NCBI GenBank assembly: GCA_004357505.1
Contig: SMWC01000045.1
Span: 1-15,621 of the forward strand
From: Gammaproteobacteria bacterium
GTDB lineage: Bacteria > Pseudomonadota > Gammaproteobacteria > Steroidobacterales > Rariloculaceae
DNA length: 15,621 nucleotides
Reading direction: 5' to 3'
The notes beneath the pieces are model-generated. The model was not told where the DNA came from. It saw only the letters and a list, made by a program, of their open reading frames with translations, and ran no database searches. Below, piece after piece: positions 6,508 through 13,765 of this stretch (within the stretch, counting starts at the first letter, position 1; the number at the start of each line of letters is the position of its first letter). A program made the position numbers and the translations under genes.

Positions 6508-6512
6508 CCATC

Positions 6513-6636
6513 TGAAATTCCCTCAGACGGCACAATACTGCGTTAAGAATCGACTCAAAATGCTCGTGTACTGACGTGTACACTGTGCTTTTTCGCCGAT
6601 TCTTGCCTTGTCTTGCACTCGTCTGAGGGAATTTCA
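6513..6636. repeat. Inverted-repeat intergenic element, copy A (124 bp)
   Basis: The ends TGAAATTCCCTCAGACG (6513-6529) and CGTCTGAGGGAATTTCA (6620-6636) are perfect 17-base inverted repeats. Inside are further complementary segments (AGAATCG near 6546 against CGATTCT near 6597, and GTGTAC/GTACAC near the centre), so the whole unit can fold as one long imperfect hairpin. A second copy lies at 15039-15161. The cores differ at about 9 of 104 positions. It fills the gap between two convergent genes and encodes no plausible protein. No transposase is present, so it is either a MITE-like non-autonomous element or a large REP-like element. It may serve as a two-way transcription end. Confidence 0.85.
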
Positions 6637-6648
6637 ATAAGCAGTTAG

Positions 6649-8391
6649 TTACGCGAGCGCTTGCAAAACCTTGGCATGCTCGGCGCGAAGCCGCTCCGGG
6701 AGACGATCCCCGTAGCTGTCGAGATACTTGCCGACCTCATCCATCTCCACCTGCCACTGCTCGGTGTTCACCGACAGCAACTGCGCAAGTGCTTCTGCGG
6801 AGACATCCAAGCCCGTGAGATCGATAGCCGCAGCCGTCGGCAGGAAGCCGATGGGTGATTCATCTGCACCCACACGTTCTTCGCATCGATCGATAATCCA
6901 GCGCAACACCCGGAGGTTCTCGCCGAAGCCGGGCCAAAGAAATTGACCCTTCGCGTCACGACGAAACCAGTTAACGTGAAATATTTTCGGTAGCTTGTCG
7001 GAGCGGGCGTCGAAACTCAGCCAATGGGCCCAGTAGTCCGCGAAGTTGTAGCCGCAGAATGGTTTCATCGCCATCGGGTCACGGCGGACGATACCGACTT
7101 CTCCGCTCGCGGCTGCAGTAGTCTCCGAGGCGACGCTGGCGCCGATTAGGACGCCATGGGCCCAATCTTTCGCTTGGTAGACCAACGGTGCGAGTTCGCG
7201 CCGTCGTCCGCCGAAGACCAACGCCGAGATCGGTACGCCCTCCGGTGCATCAGCAAGTTCGGAGTAGCTGGGATTGCGCTTAGCCGAGACCGTGAAGCGT
7301 GAGTTGGGATGAGCAGCCGGACCGTTTGCCGGGTCATAGGCGCGGCCCTGCCAATCGGTCACCGGTGTACCGGTGCCCTTGTCTTCCCACCAGGGATCGT
7401 TGTCCTCGGTGACGGCGACATTGGTAAAAATCGTATCGCTGTGGATCGTCTCGTAGGCGTTCCGGTTGGTGCGCCGGTTGGTACCCGGTACGACGCCGAA
7501 GTAGCCGGCTTCCGGATTGATCGCTCTGAGTTGTCCGTTCTCGTCCAGATGCATCCAGGCGATGTCGTCGCCGAGCGTCCAGACTTTCCAGCCCTTGTAG
7601 CTCTCCGGCGGAATCAGCATCGCGAGGTTGGTCTTGCCGCATGCTGAGGGGAATGCACAGGCGAGGTAGTGAGTCTCGCCTTGAGGGTTTTCGACGCCGA
7701 TGATCAGCATGTGCTCGGCCAGCCAGCCTTCGGTGCGCGCTTGGTAACTCGCGATTCGCAAGGCATGACACTTCTTACCCAACAAGGCGTTGCCGCCATA
7801 GCCTGAACCGTAGCTCATGATCGTGAGTTCTTCCGGGAAATGCATGATAAAGCGGCGTTCGGGGTCGAGTTCGCCGATAGAGTGTAATCCCTTGATAAAA
7901 GTGCCTTTTTTCTCTATTTCCTCGAGCGCCCCCTGACCCATGCGGGTCATCAGGTACATATTGATGACCACATAGGGGCTGTCGGTAATCTCGACGCCGT
8001 AGCGGGCATAAACTGATCCCAGCGGACCCATGCAATAGGGCACGACATACAGCGTTCGCCCCTGCATGCAGCCGGCAAAGAGCTCTGCCATCTTCGCCTT
8101 CGCTGCGGCCGGCGCCATCCAGTTGTTATTGGGGCCGGCATCGAGCTCGTTTTGTGAGCAGACAAAAGTGAGGTGCTCTACGCGTGCGACGTCCTGGGGA
8201 TCGGAACGATGCAGATAGCAGTCCGGATAATGGTCCTGATTCAACTGCAGCAAGTCGCCGCTAGCGAGCATTTCTTGCACTAGCGACCGGTATTCGTCCA
8301 GGGTTCCGGTGCACCAATGAATTTTGCCTGGCTGGGTTAGCTCAGCCGCCTCGGCGACCCAGTCGCTGAGGATTTCAAGTCGCGTAGTCAT
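6649..8391 (-). CDS. pckG: Phosphoenolpyruvate carboxykinase, GTP-dependent
   Basis: 580 residues, slightly short for the roughly 600-residue GTP-type enzyme but colinear from end to end. It converts oxaloacetate and GTP to phosphoenolpyruvate and CO2 in gluconeogenesis, or runs in the anaplerotic direction. Key segments are the oxaloacetate-site region ELTIMSYGSGYGGNALLGKK, the P-loop FPSACGKTN with the reactive Cys251 and Lys253, the metal-binding LGDDIAWMHL with Asp275-Asp276, the GTP-type signature FGVVPGTN, and the guanine-binding region FCGYNFADYWAHWL. These are absent from the ATP-type enzyme found in E. coli. The start at 8391 is preceded on the minus strand by an AAGAAG ribosome site, and a TATACT -10 box lies about 35 bases upstream. 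The gene stands alone, divergent from yoaA and convergent with the cyclase gene. Confidence 0.96.
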   Translation of the reverse strand: MTTRLEILSDWVAEAAELTQPGKIHWCTGTLDEYRSLVQEMLASGDLLQLNQDHYPDCYLHRSDPQDVARVEHLTFVCSQNELDAGPNNNWMAPAAAKAKMAELFAGCMQGRTLYVVPYCMGPLGSVYARYGVEITDSPYVVINMYLMTRMGQGALEEIEKKGTFIKGLHSIGELDPERRFIMHFPEELTIMSYGSGYGGNALLGKKCHALRIASYQARTEGWLAEHMLIIGVENPQGETHYLACAFPSACGKTNLAMLIPPESYKGWKVWTLGDDIAWMHLDENGQLRAINPEAGYFGVVPGTNRRTNRNAYETIHSDTIFTNVAVTEDNDPWWEDKGTGTPVTDWQGRAYDPANGPAAHPNSRFTVSAKRNPSYSELADAPEGVPISALVFGGRRRELAPLVYQAKDWAHGVLIGASVASETTAAASGEVGIVRRDPMAMKPFCGYNFADYWAHWLSFDARSDKLPKIFHVNWFRRDAKGQFLWPGFGENLRVLRWIIDRCEERVGADESPIGFLPTAAAIDLTGLDVSAEALAQLLSVNTEQWQVEMDEVGKYLDSYGDRLPERLRAEHAKVLQALA

Positions 8392-8427
8392 TTATTCTTC
8401 TTGCGTCAGCTAGGTTACAGGAGCGGG

Positions 8428-8433
8428 AGTATA
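8428..8433 (-). promoter_or_regulatory. Candidate -10 box for pckG
   Basis: Read on the minus strand this is TATACT, 36 bases upstream of the pckG start codon. The place for a -35 box (about 8451-8456) has no TTGACA-like match and is instead covered by the palindrome at 8442-8459, as expected for a promoter that needs an activator or is blocked there. Confidence 0.45.
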
Positions 8434-8441
8434 GCGAAACG

Positions 8442-8459
8442 ACCGCCGCTAGTGGCGGT
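8442..8459. promoter_or_regulatory. 18-bp palindrome in the pckG-yoaA divergent region
   Basis: ACCGCC and GGCGGT are perfect 6-base inverted arms around GCTAGT, and the centre is itself nearly symmetric. It lies over the expected -35 position of pckG and upstream of yoaA, a natural place for an operator. The binding protein is unknown. Confidence 0.5.
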
Positions 8460-8539
8460 TGGTGTTTGCGGCGAGCGTAGCAGTTGCTCCTGCGCTGGTT
8501 GGACAGATTCTGCTCGACGGCCGCCAGCGAAGATCACGC

Positions 8540-8545
8540 TATAGT
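8540..8545 (+). promoter_or_regulatory. Candidate -10 box for yoaA
   Basis: TATAGT lies six bases before the preferred yoaA ATG at 8552, so the transcript would begin at or very near the start codon. No convincing -35 box is seen at normal spacing, so this is tentative. Confidence 0.4.
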
Positions 8546-8551
8546 GGCGGA

Positions 8552-10489
8552 ATGCGCGACCTTGCCGAGATGTTCCGCCCCGATGGCCTGCTGGCCGAGC
8601 ATCTGCCGGGCTTCACACATCGGCATGCGCAGGAGGAGATGGCACAACTTGTTTGGGATGCCTTAGGTGCGCGCCGCCACCTTGCGATCGAGGCGGGAAC
8701 CGGCATCGGCAAGACGTTCGCTTACCTCGTGCCTGTGTTGCTGTCCGGTAAACGCGCTGTCATCTCGACCGGTACCCGGACGCTGCAGGACCAGCTCTAC
8801 GACCGGGATCTGCCGATGCTCGGTGCGGCGATAGGCCGACCGGTCGACGTCGCCCTCCTGAAAGGCCGCAACAATTATCTCTGCTGGCACCGCTTGGATC
8901 TCGCGCAACAGGAGCGTACCCGCGGCGATTCGTTCCAAGCGAAATTGGCGGACATCGCCGCGTGGGCGCGGTCCGATTCCAGCGGCGACCTGACCGAACT
9001 CGCAGACCTCGCAGAGGATGACGCACTTCGTTCTACGATTACCTCGACCGCCGATAATTGTCTCGGCACCCAATGCGCATTTTTCGACGACTGCTTCGTG
9101 CTCGAGGCGCGTCGCCGGGCACAATCGGCCGATGTGGTAATCGTCAACCATCACCTGTTGCTGGCGGATCTGGTCCTTAAGGACGCGGGCTTCGGCGAAC
9201 TGCTGCCCGGCGCCGATGCGGTCATCGTCGATGAAGCTCACCAGCTGCCGGAGATAGCCCAACAGTTTTTCGGCGTCTCTGTCGGCAGCCGAGAGTTACA
9301 ACGCCTCGCCCGTGATGTGCTTGCAGAGGCGCGTGCCGCAGGCCTCGCCCAGGAGCTCGAGCCATTGACCGATGCGCTGGTCAAGACGACCGCCGATTCC
9401 AGGCTTGCCGCCGGCGAGCACACCGGCCGGCTGCCGTGGAGTGATTGCCCGGCTGAACTGCGGCAGGCGGTATTGGCCTGGCAGGAGCGTCTGCAGGCAC
9501 TGGGCAGCCGCCTCGAGGCGGCACGCAAGATCGGCCCGGGTCTTCAGCGCTGCTGGGAACGTTGCCAGGATGGCGCCAATCGGCTGAGGACGCTGCAAGA
9601 GGGTGATCCGCGGGGCCTGCGCTGGGTCGAACTTTCGCCGCGTGGCTTGGCCGTGCATTGGACCCCGTTGGATACGGGTCTGGAACTCGGGCAACGCATC
9701 GAAGCCCACGGCGGTACCTGGATCTTCGCCTCGGCGACCCTGGCCGTCGGTGACGATTTCAGCCTTTTTCTCGATCGTGTCGGCGTCCCGGAGCCGTTAA
9801 CGCAAGTGTTGCCGAGTCCATTCAATTATGCTGAAAACTCCAGACTCTATCTCCCTCAAGGCTTGCCGCAACCAAACGAATCCGACTACGTGGCGCGTGT
9901 GCTCAGCACTGTGTGGCCGCTGGTCGAAGCTAGCGGCGGCGGCGCATTTCTCCTGTTTACGAGTTACCGCGCCCTACACGAGGCGCAGCGGCTGCTCAAT
10001 GCCGTGCCGCTGCCGGGCCCGTTGCTGGTCCAAGGGGAAGGGCCGCGTACCGAGCTGTTGCAGCGGTTTCGCGCCGCTGGCGATGCCGTGTTGCTGGGGA
10101 CGAGTAGTTTCTGGCAGGGCGTGGACGTCAGAGGTTCGGCCCTGCGCATGGTCATCATCGATAAACTGCCGTTCGCCTCTCCCGGCGACCCGCTGATTCG
10201 AGCCAGGATCGAGCGCATCCGTAGCGAAGGCGGTGATCCGTTCAATCAGTTTCAACTGCCGCAAGCGGTCCTGGCGTTGAAGCAGGGGGTCGGTCGGTTG
10301 ATACGTGACTTCGATGATCGCGGTATGGTCGTTCTCTGCGATCCGCGGCTGCGGACCCGCTCGTACGGCCGGGTCTTTCTGGGTGCGTTGCCGCCGATGC
10401 CGTTGGTCGAGGACGCTGAAGAAGCGCTGGCGTTTGCCGCCGGCCTGCTGCCGCAGTTCGAGTCTCAGGACGTCGCGAGCGTGCCGTGA
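8552..10489 (+). CDS. yoaA: ATP-dependent DNA helicase YoaA (DinG/XPD-like, iron-sulfur)
   Basis: 645 residues from ATG 8552, close to E. coli YoaA (about 636). The open frame extends upstream to a GTG at 8459, but those 31 residues match nothing typical and homology starts at MRDLAEMFRPDG. It is a superfamily 2 5'-3' helicase. Walker A is EAGTGIGKT (Lys54), motif II is DEAH (227-230), and motif VI is ALKQGVGRLIRDF near the C-terminus. Four cysteines (111, 170, 175, 181) sit where the XPD-family 4Fe-4S cluster is ligated. YoaA works with the HolC (chi) subunit of DNA polymerase III in repair of blocked forks. The stop overlaps tsaB, the same neighbour as in E. coli. Confidence 0.93.
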   Translation: MRDLAEMFRPDGLLAEHLPGFTHRHAQEEMAQLVWDALGARRHLAIEAGTGIGKTFAYLVPVLLSGKRAVISTGTRTLQDQLYDRDLPMLGAAIGRPVDVALLKGRNNYLCWHRLDLAQQERTRGDSFQAKLADIAAWARSDSSGDLTELADLAEDDALRSTITSTADNCLGTQCAFFDDCFVLEARRRAQSADVVIVNHHLLLADLVLKDAGFGELLPGADAVIVDEAHQLPEIAQQFFGVSVGSRELQRLARDVLAEARAAGLAQELEPLTDALVKTTADSRLAAGEHTGRLPWSDCPAELRQAVLAWQERLQALGSRLEAARKIGPGLQRCWERCQDGANRLRTLQEGDPRGLRWVELSPRGLAVHWTPLDTGLELGQRIEAHGGTWIFASATLAVGDDFSLFLDRVGVPEPLTQVLPSPFNYAENSRLYLPQGLPQPNESDYVARVLSTVWPLVEASGGGAFLLFTSYRALHEAQRLLNAVPLPGPLLVQGEGPRTELLQRFRAAGDAVLLGTSSFWQGVDVRGSALRMVIIDKLPFASPGDPLIRARIERIRSEGGDPFNQFQLPQAVLALKQGVGRLIRDFDDRGMVVLCDPRLRTRSYGRVFLGALPPMPLVEDAEEALAFAAGLLPQFESQDVASVP

Positions 10490-11157
10490 AGCTGCTCGCC
10501 ATTGAGACCTCCAGCGACGTCGGCTCGGTCGCGCTCCTCGTCGGGGAGAATCTGGCGCAGCAGCATATTGCAACCCCCCGGGAGCAGACCGAGCGCATCC
10601 TGCCCATCATCGGTGAGCTGTTGGTGACGGCTGGTGTGTCACTTAAGGATTTGGACGGCATCGCGTTCGGCCGGGGTCCGGGGTCATTCACCGGTCTCAG
10701 GGTTGCGGCAGCGGTGGCTCAGGGCTTAGGTTTAGCTGTCGATGTGCCGCTGTTGCCCGTGTCCAGTCTCGCCGCGATGGCCCAGGGCCGGTGGAGAACC
10801 GATCGGCAGAAATGCTCGCTGGTGTGCATTGATGCGCGCATGGGCGAAGTGTTCTGGGGAGCGTATGAGATCCGCGAGGGTATGGCGGAGCTACTTGGAG
10901 TCGAGCACTTGTCCGCGCCCGGTGCCGTCGCTTGGACGGACGCCGGCAGCTGGGGCGGCGTCGGTAGCGGGTTCGACGCTTATCGGGACGCACTCGGGAG
11001 CATCATAGCCGAAGCGGGCAACATCCAGGCTGCGTGCCAGCCTGGCGCTGCGGATCTTCTGCCCCAGGCGTTGGCAGATCTTCGCGGTGGCAGGGCCCAA
11101 TCTGCCGAGGACGCAACCCCGGTCTATCTTCGGGATGAGACCGCCTGGCAGAAATAG
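10486..11157 (+). CDS. tsaB: tRNA threonylcarbamoyladenosine biosynthesis protein TsaB
   Basis: 223 residues, normal for TsaB (YeaZ). It is the non-catalytic ASKHA-fold partner of TsaD in the complex that installs t6A at position 37 of ANN-decoding tRNAs. Recognisable segments are LLAIETSSDVGSVAL at the N-terminus and FGRGPGSFTGLRVA near residue 65, the most conserved block of the family, then the dimer-forming helices. The GTG start overlaps the yoaA stop (GTGA), so translation is coupled. The terminal PVYLRDETAWQK resembles the TsaB family tail (PxYLR). It is an essential gene in many bacteria, which makes co-expression with the repair helicase notable though conserved. Confidence 0.94.
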   Translation: MKLLAIETSSDVGSVALLVGENLAQQHIATPREQTERILPIIGELLVTAGVSLKDLDGIAFGRGPGSFTGLRVAAAVAQGLGLAVDVPLLPVSSLAAMAQGRWRTDRQKCSLVCIDARMGEVFWGAYEIREGMAELLGVEHLSAPGAVAWTDAGSWGGVGSGFDAYRDALGSIIAEAGNIQAACQPGAADLLPQALADLRGGRAQSAEDATPVYLRDETAWQK

Positions 11158-11255
11158 CGTCGGGCGGTTCGATACCGGCTGCTGGCCGGCTGCTTTGCAG
11201 CGAAAAATAGCTGCGAATACGTTATTTTAATGCTGCACGGACACCGGCATTCACC

Positions 11256-11263
11256 AAGGAGGG
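11256..11263 (+). promoter_or_regulatory. Strong ribosome binding site fixing the TTG start of dsbB
   Basis: AAGGAGGG is a near-perfect Shine-Dalgarno sequence ending seven bases before TTG 11271. There is no ATG or GTG at suitable spacing in the dsbB frame, so the rare TTG start is well supported. Confidence 0.85.
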
Positions 11264-11270
11264 TCAAGTC

Positions 11271-11774
11271 TTGAGATTTACGAGCGCGCAACGACGATGG
11301 CTTAATCTGGCCGGCGCCGGCAGCGTCGTAGGGCTCATCGCTTACGCTCTGTTTGCTCAGTATGTCTTGGATCTGGACGCCTGTCCGCTGTGTATCTTGC
11401 AACGCGTCGCGTTCATCGCTGCGGGCCTGGTTTTTCTCGCGGCAGGCTTGCACAGTCCCTTAAGCGTCGGCGCCCGCGTCTACGCCGCGCTGGGAGTCGT
11501 TGCGGCGGGTACCGGGGCCGGTATTGCTGCGCGGCATGTTTATATCCAGAATTTGCCGGCCGACCAGGTGCCGTCCTGTGGCCCGGGGCTCGACTATCTC
11601 CTGGACGCATTCGGGCCCTTCGAGGCCCTCAAAAAAGTGTTTACCGGTTCCGGGGAGTGCGCAGATATCAATTGGTCGTTCTTGGGCCTGAGCATGCCCG
11701 CGTGGGCGTTGGTGTGGTTCATACTCTTAGGCGGGCTTGCGGTACTCGCCAACTGGCCACGCGTCTCCCGGTAG
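11271..11774 (+). CDS. dsbB: Disulfide bond formation protein DsbB
   Basis: 167 residues with four membrane helices (about 12-30, 43-61, 68-87 and 143-162). It reoxidises periplasmic DsbA and passes electrons to quinone. Both periplasmic disulfides are present: Cys38-Pro-Leu-Cys41 in DLDACPLCILQR, and the pair Cys103 (VPSCGPGL) and Cys130 (GSGECADINW). Arg45 after the CxxC, the quinone-site residue in E. coli DsbB (Arg48), is conserved. Translation starts at TTG behind a very strong ribosome site. The 113-base gap after tsaB contains several GCTGC repeats and a possible weak promoter (TTGCAG 11195-11200), but nothing decisive. The gene ends two bases from the end of the convergent dapE, so there is no room for separate terminators. 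Confidence 0.95.
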   Translation: MRFTSAQRRWLNLAGAGSVVGLIAYALFAQYVLDLDACPLCILQRVAFIAAGLVFLAAGLHSPLSVGARVYAALGVVAAGTGAGIAARHVYIQNLPADQVPSCGPGLDYLLDAFGPFEALKKVFTGSGECADINWSFLGLSMPAWALVWFILLGGLAVLANWPRVSR

Positions 11775-11776
11775 CG

Positions 11777-12931
11777 CTAGTTCGTGTTCGCCAACAGCAG
11801 CTCGGCAATTCTGTAGTAGATCTTCTCCAGCCGGGAGATATCTGCCACGTCGATCTCCTCGTTGGCCTGGTGAATAGTCTTGTTGACCGGTCCGACTTCC
11901 AGCACATCCACGCCGTAAGGCGCGATGAACCGGCCGTCGGAGGTCCCGCCACTGGTCGAGAGTTCGGGGTCGAGCCCGGTCTGTTCCTTGACCGCGGTGC
12001 AGACCGCAGCGGAAAGTCGGCCCTCTTCGGTCAGAAAAGGTTCGCCTGCGACGCGCCACTCGATTTCATAATCGAGCCCTAGCTTCGCGAGCATCGCTTC
12101 TACATGGGCAGACAGCGTCTCATGAGTCCAACGAGTGGAGTACCGAAAGTTGAAACGACAACGGAGATCTGCCGGTACGACATTCGGAGCGTCAGCATCG
12201 CTATGCACGTTGACCATCTGGAATGTAGTCGGGGGGAACTGCGCGTTACCTTCGTCCAACGGCTCACGAGTCACCGCAGCGATGAACTGCGCCAGGCCGT
12301 GCATCGGGTTTCCGGCCGGCAACGGGTAGGCGACGTGAGTTTGTGCACCCCGAATCGTCATCAGTCCGGATAGGCTTCCCCGTCTGCCGATGCGCACTGT
12401 GTCGCCGAGCACGTCCGTGCTGGACGGCTCCCCGACCACGCACCAGTCGATCGATTCACCGCGTTGGGTGAGCGTTTGCATCACTTTCAACGTGCCGTCC
12501 TGGGCTGCGCCCTCCTCGTCGCTGGTGATCAGAAACGCCAGCGACCCGCGGTGGTCGGGATAGTCGGTCACGAAGCGTCCGCAAGCCGAGATCATGGCGG
12601 CCAGGCTGGCCTTCATATCGGCAGCACCGCGAGCAACCAGCTTGCCGTCGCGGATTTCGGCGGCAAACGGATCGACGCGCCACTGTTCCAGTGGTCCAGG
12701 CGGTACCACGTCGGTGTGACCGGCGAAACACAGTACCGGTGCCGGCTTGCCGCGGCGTGCCCATAAATTATCCACGTCACCGAAACGCAAGGCTTCGATC
12801 TTGAAACCCATCTCTTCGAGGCGCTCTGCGATAAGCTGCTGGCAACCGTGATCGTCCGGGGTGACGGACGGCCGGCGTATCAGCGCGCGGGCTAATTCGA
12901 CGACGGCCACTTCGGATTTTCTGGCTTCCAT
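11777..12931 (-). CDS. dapE: Succinyl-diaminopimelate desuccinylase
   Basis: 384 residues, a di-zinc M20-family hydrolase. It removes succinate from N-succinyl-LL-diaminopimelate in the lysine and peptidoglycan precursor pathway. Metal and catalytic residues are intact: His72 and Asp74 in FAGHTDVVPPG, bridging Asp105 in ARGAADMK, the catalytic base Glu138 and metal ligand Glu139 in TSDEEG, and the C-terminal block GTSDGRFIAPYGVDVLEVGP followed by TIHQANEEI with the last His ligand. The length fits E. coli DapE (375), so this is not ArgE. The start ATG (complement of 12929-12931) has no strong ribosome site. It is divergent from the phosphate module and convergent with dsbB, with only two bases between stop codons. 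No other dap gene is in the window. Confidence 0.95.
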   Translation of the reverse strand: MEARKSEVAVVELARALIRRPSVTPDDHGCQQLIAERLEEMGFKIEALRFGDVDNLWARRGKPAPVLCFAGHTDVVPPGPLEQWRVDPFAAEIRDGKLVARGAADMKASLAAMISACGRFVTDYPDHRGSLAFLITSDEEGAAQDGTLKVMQTLTQRGESIDWCVVGEPSSTDVLGDTVRIGRRGSLSGLMTIRGAQTHVAYPLPAGNPMHGLAQFIAAVTREPLDEGNAQFPPTTFQMVNVHSDADAPNVVPADLRCRFNFRYSTRWTHETLSAHVEAMLAKLGLDYEIEWRVAGEPFLTEEGRLSAAVCTAVKEQTGLDPELSTSGGTSDGRFIAPYGVDVLEVGPVNKTIHQANEEIDVADISRLEKIYYRIAELLLANTN

Positions 12932-13030
12932 CGCAGAAGTATCTCATTACTTAATCGCTCAAAGCGCTTTACTTGTCTGCGCCTAGCCGAAAGAGTCAAA
13001 ATGCCGATAATATTTTCTTCAGCTTCGGAC

Positions 13031-13036
13031 TAGAAT
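13031..13036 (+). promoter_or_regulatory. Possible -10 box for the phosphate transport module
   Basis: TAGAAT lies 43 bases before the DUF47 start. No convincing -35 box is seen at normal spacing. I see no pair of Pho-box half sites (CTGTCAT-like) in 12932-13079, so control by PhoB is not supported. Confidence 0.3.
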
Positions 13037-13079
13037 GCTGCGCAAGCAACTGCTCGAACACAGACTCGCAGGGTAGGCG

Positions 13080-13754
13080 ATGGGAAACTATATAACCAAG
13101 ATCTTCGGTGCCTCACCGGTCGGGCCGATCCAGGATCATATGGACACCTGCTACCAATGTGCCAAGGAGCTCATTTCGTTCTTCGGCCATGTGGTCAACG
13201 CTGACTGGGATCAGGTCGGTGCGAGCAGAGCGCGAATCGTCGAGTTGGAGCACGAAGCGGACGATCTAAAAAAACGGTTACGGGCCCAGCTGCCCAAGAG
13301 TCTGTTTATGCCGGTACCTCGACAAGACCTGCTGGAACTACTGCTGGTGCAAGATCGTATCGCGAACCGTGCGCGTGACGTTTCCGGGCTCGTCATCGGC
13401 CGGCAGATGGTGATTCCGCCGACCATTCAGCAGGATTTTCTCGCCTTCGTCTCCCGCAATGTGGACGCGGCCAAAAAGGCGCGCAGCAGTATCAGGGAGC
13501 TCGATGAGCTGTATGAAACCGGGTTCCGCGGCGCCGAGGTGAAACTCGTCGAGTCTCTGGTGCAAGAACTCGATGAGATCGAGGACGATACGGATGTCAT
13601 GCAGGCCCGGATTCGGGCCGAACTGTTTAGTATCGAAAAGGATCTACCGCCTGTCGATGTCATGTTTCTGTATCGCGTCATCGAGCTAACCGGCGATATT
13701 GGTGATATGGCGGAACGTATCGGCCGACGCCTCGAAGTTCTACTGTCCCATTGA
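13080..13754 (+). CDS. DUF47 / PhoU-like phosphate transport accessory protein
   Basis: 224 residues, all helical, matching the TIGR00153/DUF47 family (E. coli YkaA is about the same size). The N-terminus reads FGASPVGPIQDHM. The PhoU-type metal-cluster motif pair appears as ELEHEADDLKKRL (about residues 58-70) and VQELDEIEDDTDV (about 161-173), each an E/D-x3-D arrangement that in PhoU relatives binds iron or other metal clusters. DUF47 genes sit next to PiT permeases in many bacteria and are needed for or modulate their activity. Here the PiT gene begins 11 bases after the stop, so they form an operon. A weak purine-rich stretch (GGGTAGG) precedes the ATG. Confidence 0.9.
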   Translation: MGNYITKIFGASPVGPIQDHMDTCYQCAKELISFFGHVVNADWDQVGASRARIVELEHEADDLKKRLRAQLPKSLFMPVPRQDLLELLLVQDRIANRARDVSGLVIGRQMVIPPTIQQDFLAFVSRNVDAAKKARSSIRELDELYETGFRGAEVKLVESLVQELDEIEDDTDVMQARIRAELFSIEKDLPPVDVMFLYRVIELTGDIGDMAERIGRRLEVLLSH

Positions 13755-13765
13755 AAACGCATTAA

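Noticed and set aside
8459..8551. Extended N-terminus of yoaA from GTG 8459
   Set aside because: The extra 31 residues cover the promoter-like region including TATAGT, and the length and family start favour ATG 8552.
11185..11214. GCTGCTTTGCAGC hairpin and repeated GCTGC strings after tsaB, considered as a terminator
   Set aside because: The stem is short and is followed by A-rich and not T-rich sequence on the coding strand, so it does not fit an intrinsic terminator of tsaB.
11390..12082. 230-codon plus-strand frame spanning the dsbB/dapE junction
   Set aside because: It overlaps dsbB in another frame and then runs antisense to dapE, both of which are certain. It has no ribosome site.
12961..12970. 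AAAGCGCTTT, a perfect 10-bp palindrome between dapE and the DUF47 gene
   Set aside because: Short and isolated. One such palindrome is expected by chance at this scale, and it is not placed at a convincing promoter.
12932..13079. Search for a Pho box upstream of the phosphate module
   Set aside because: No pair of CTGTCAT-like half sites with 11-base spacing is present.
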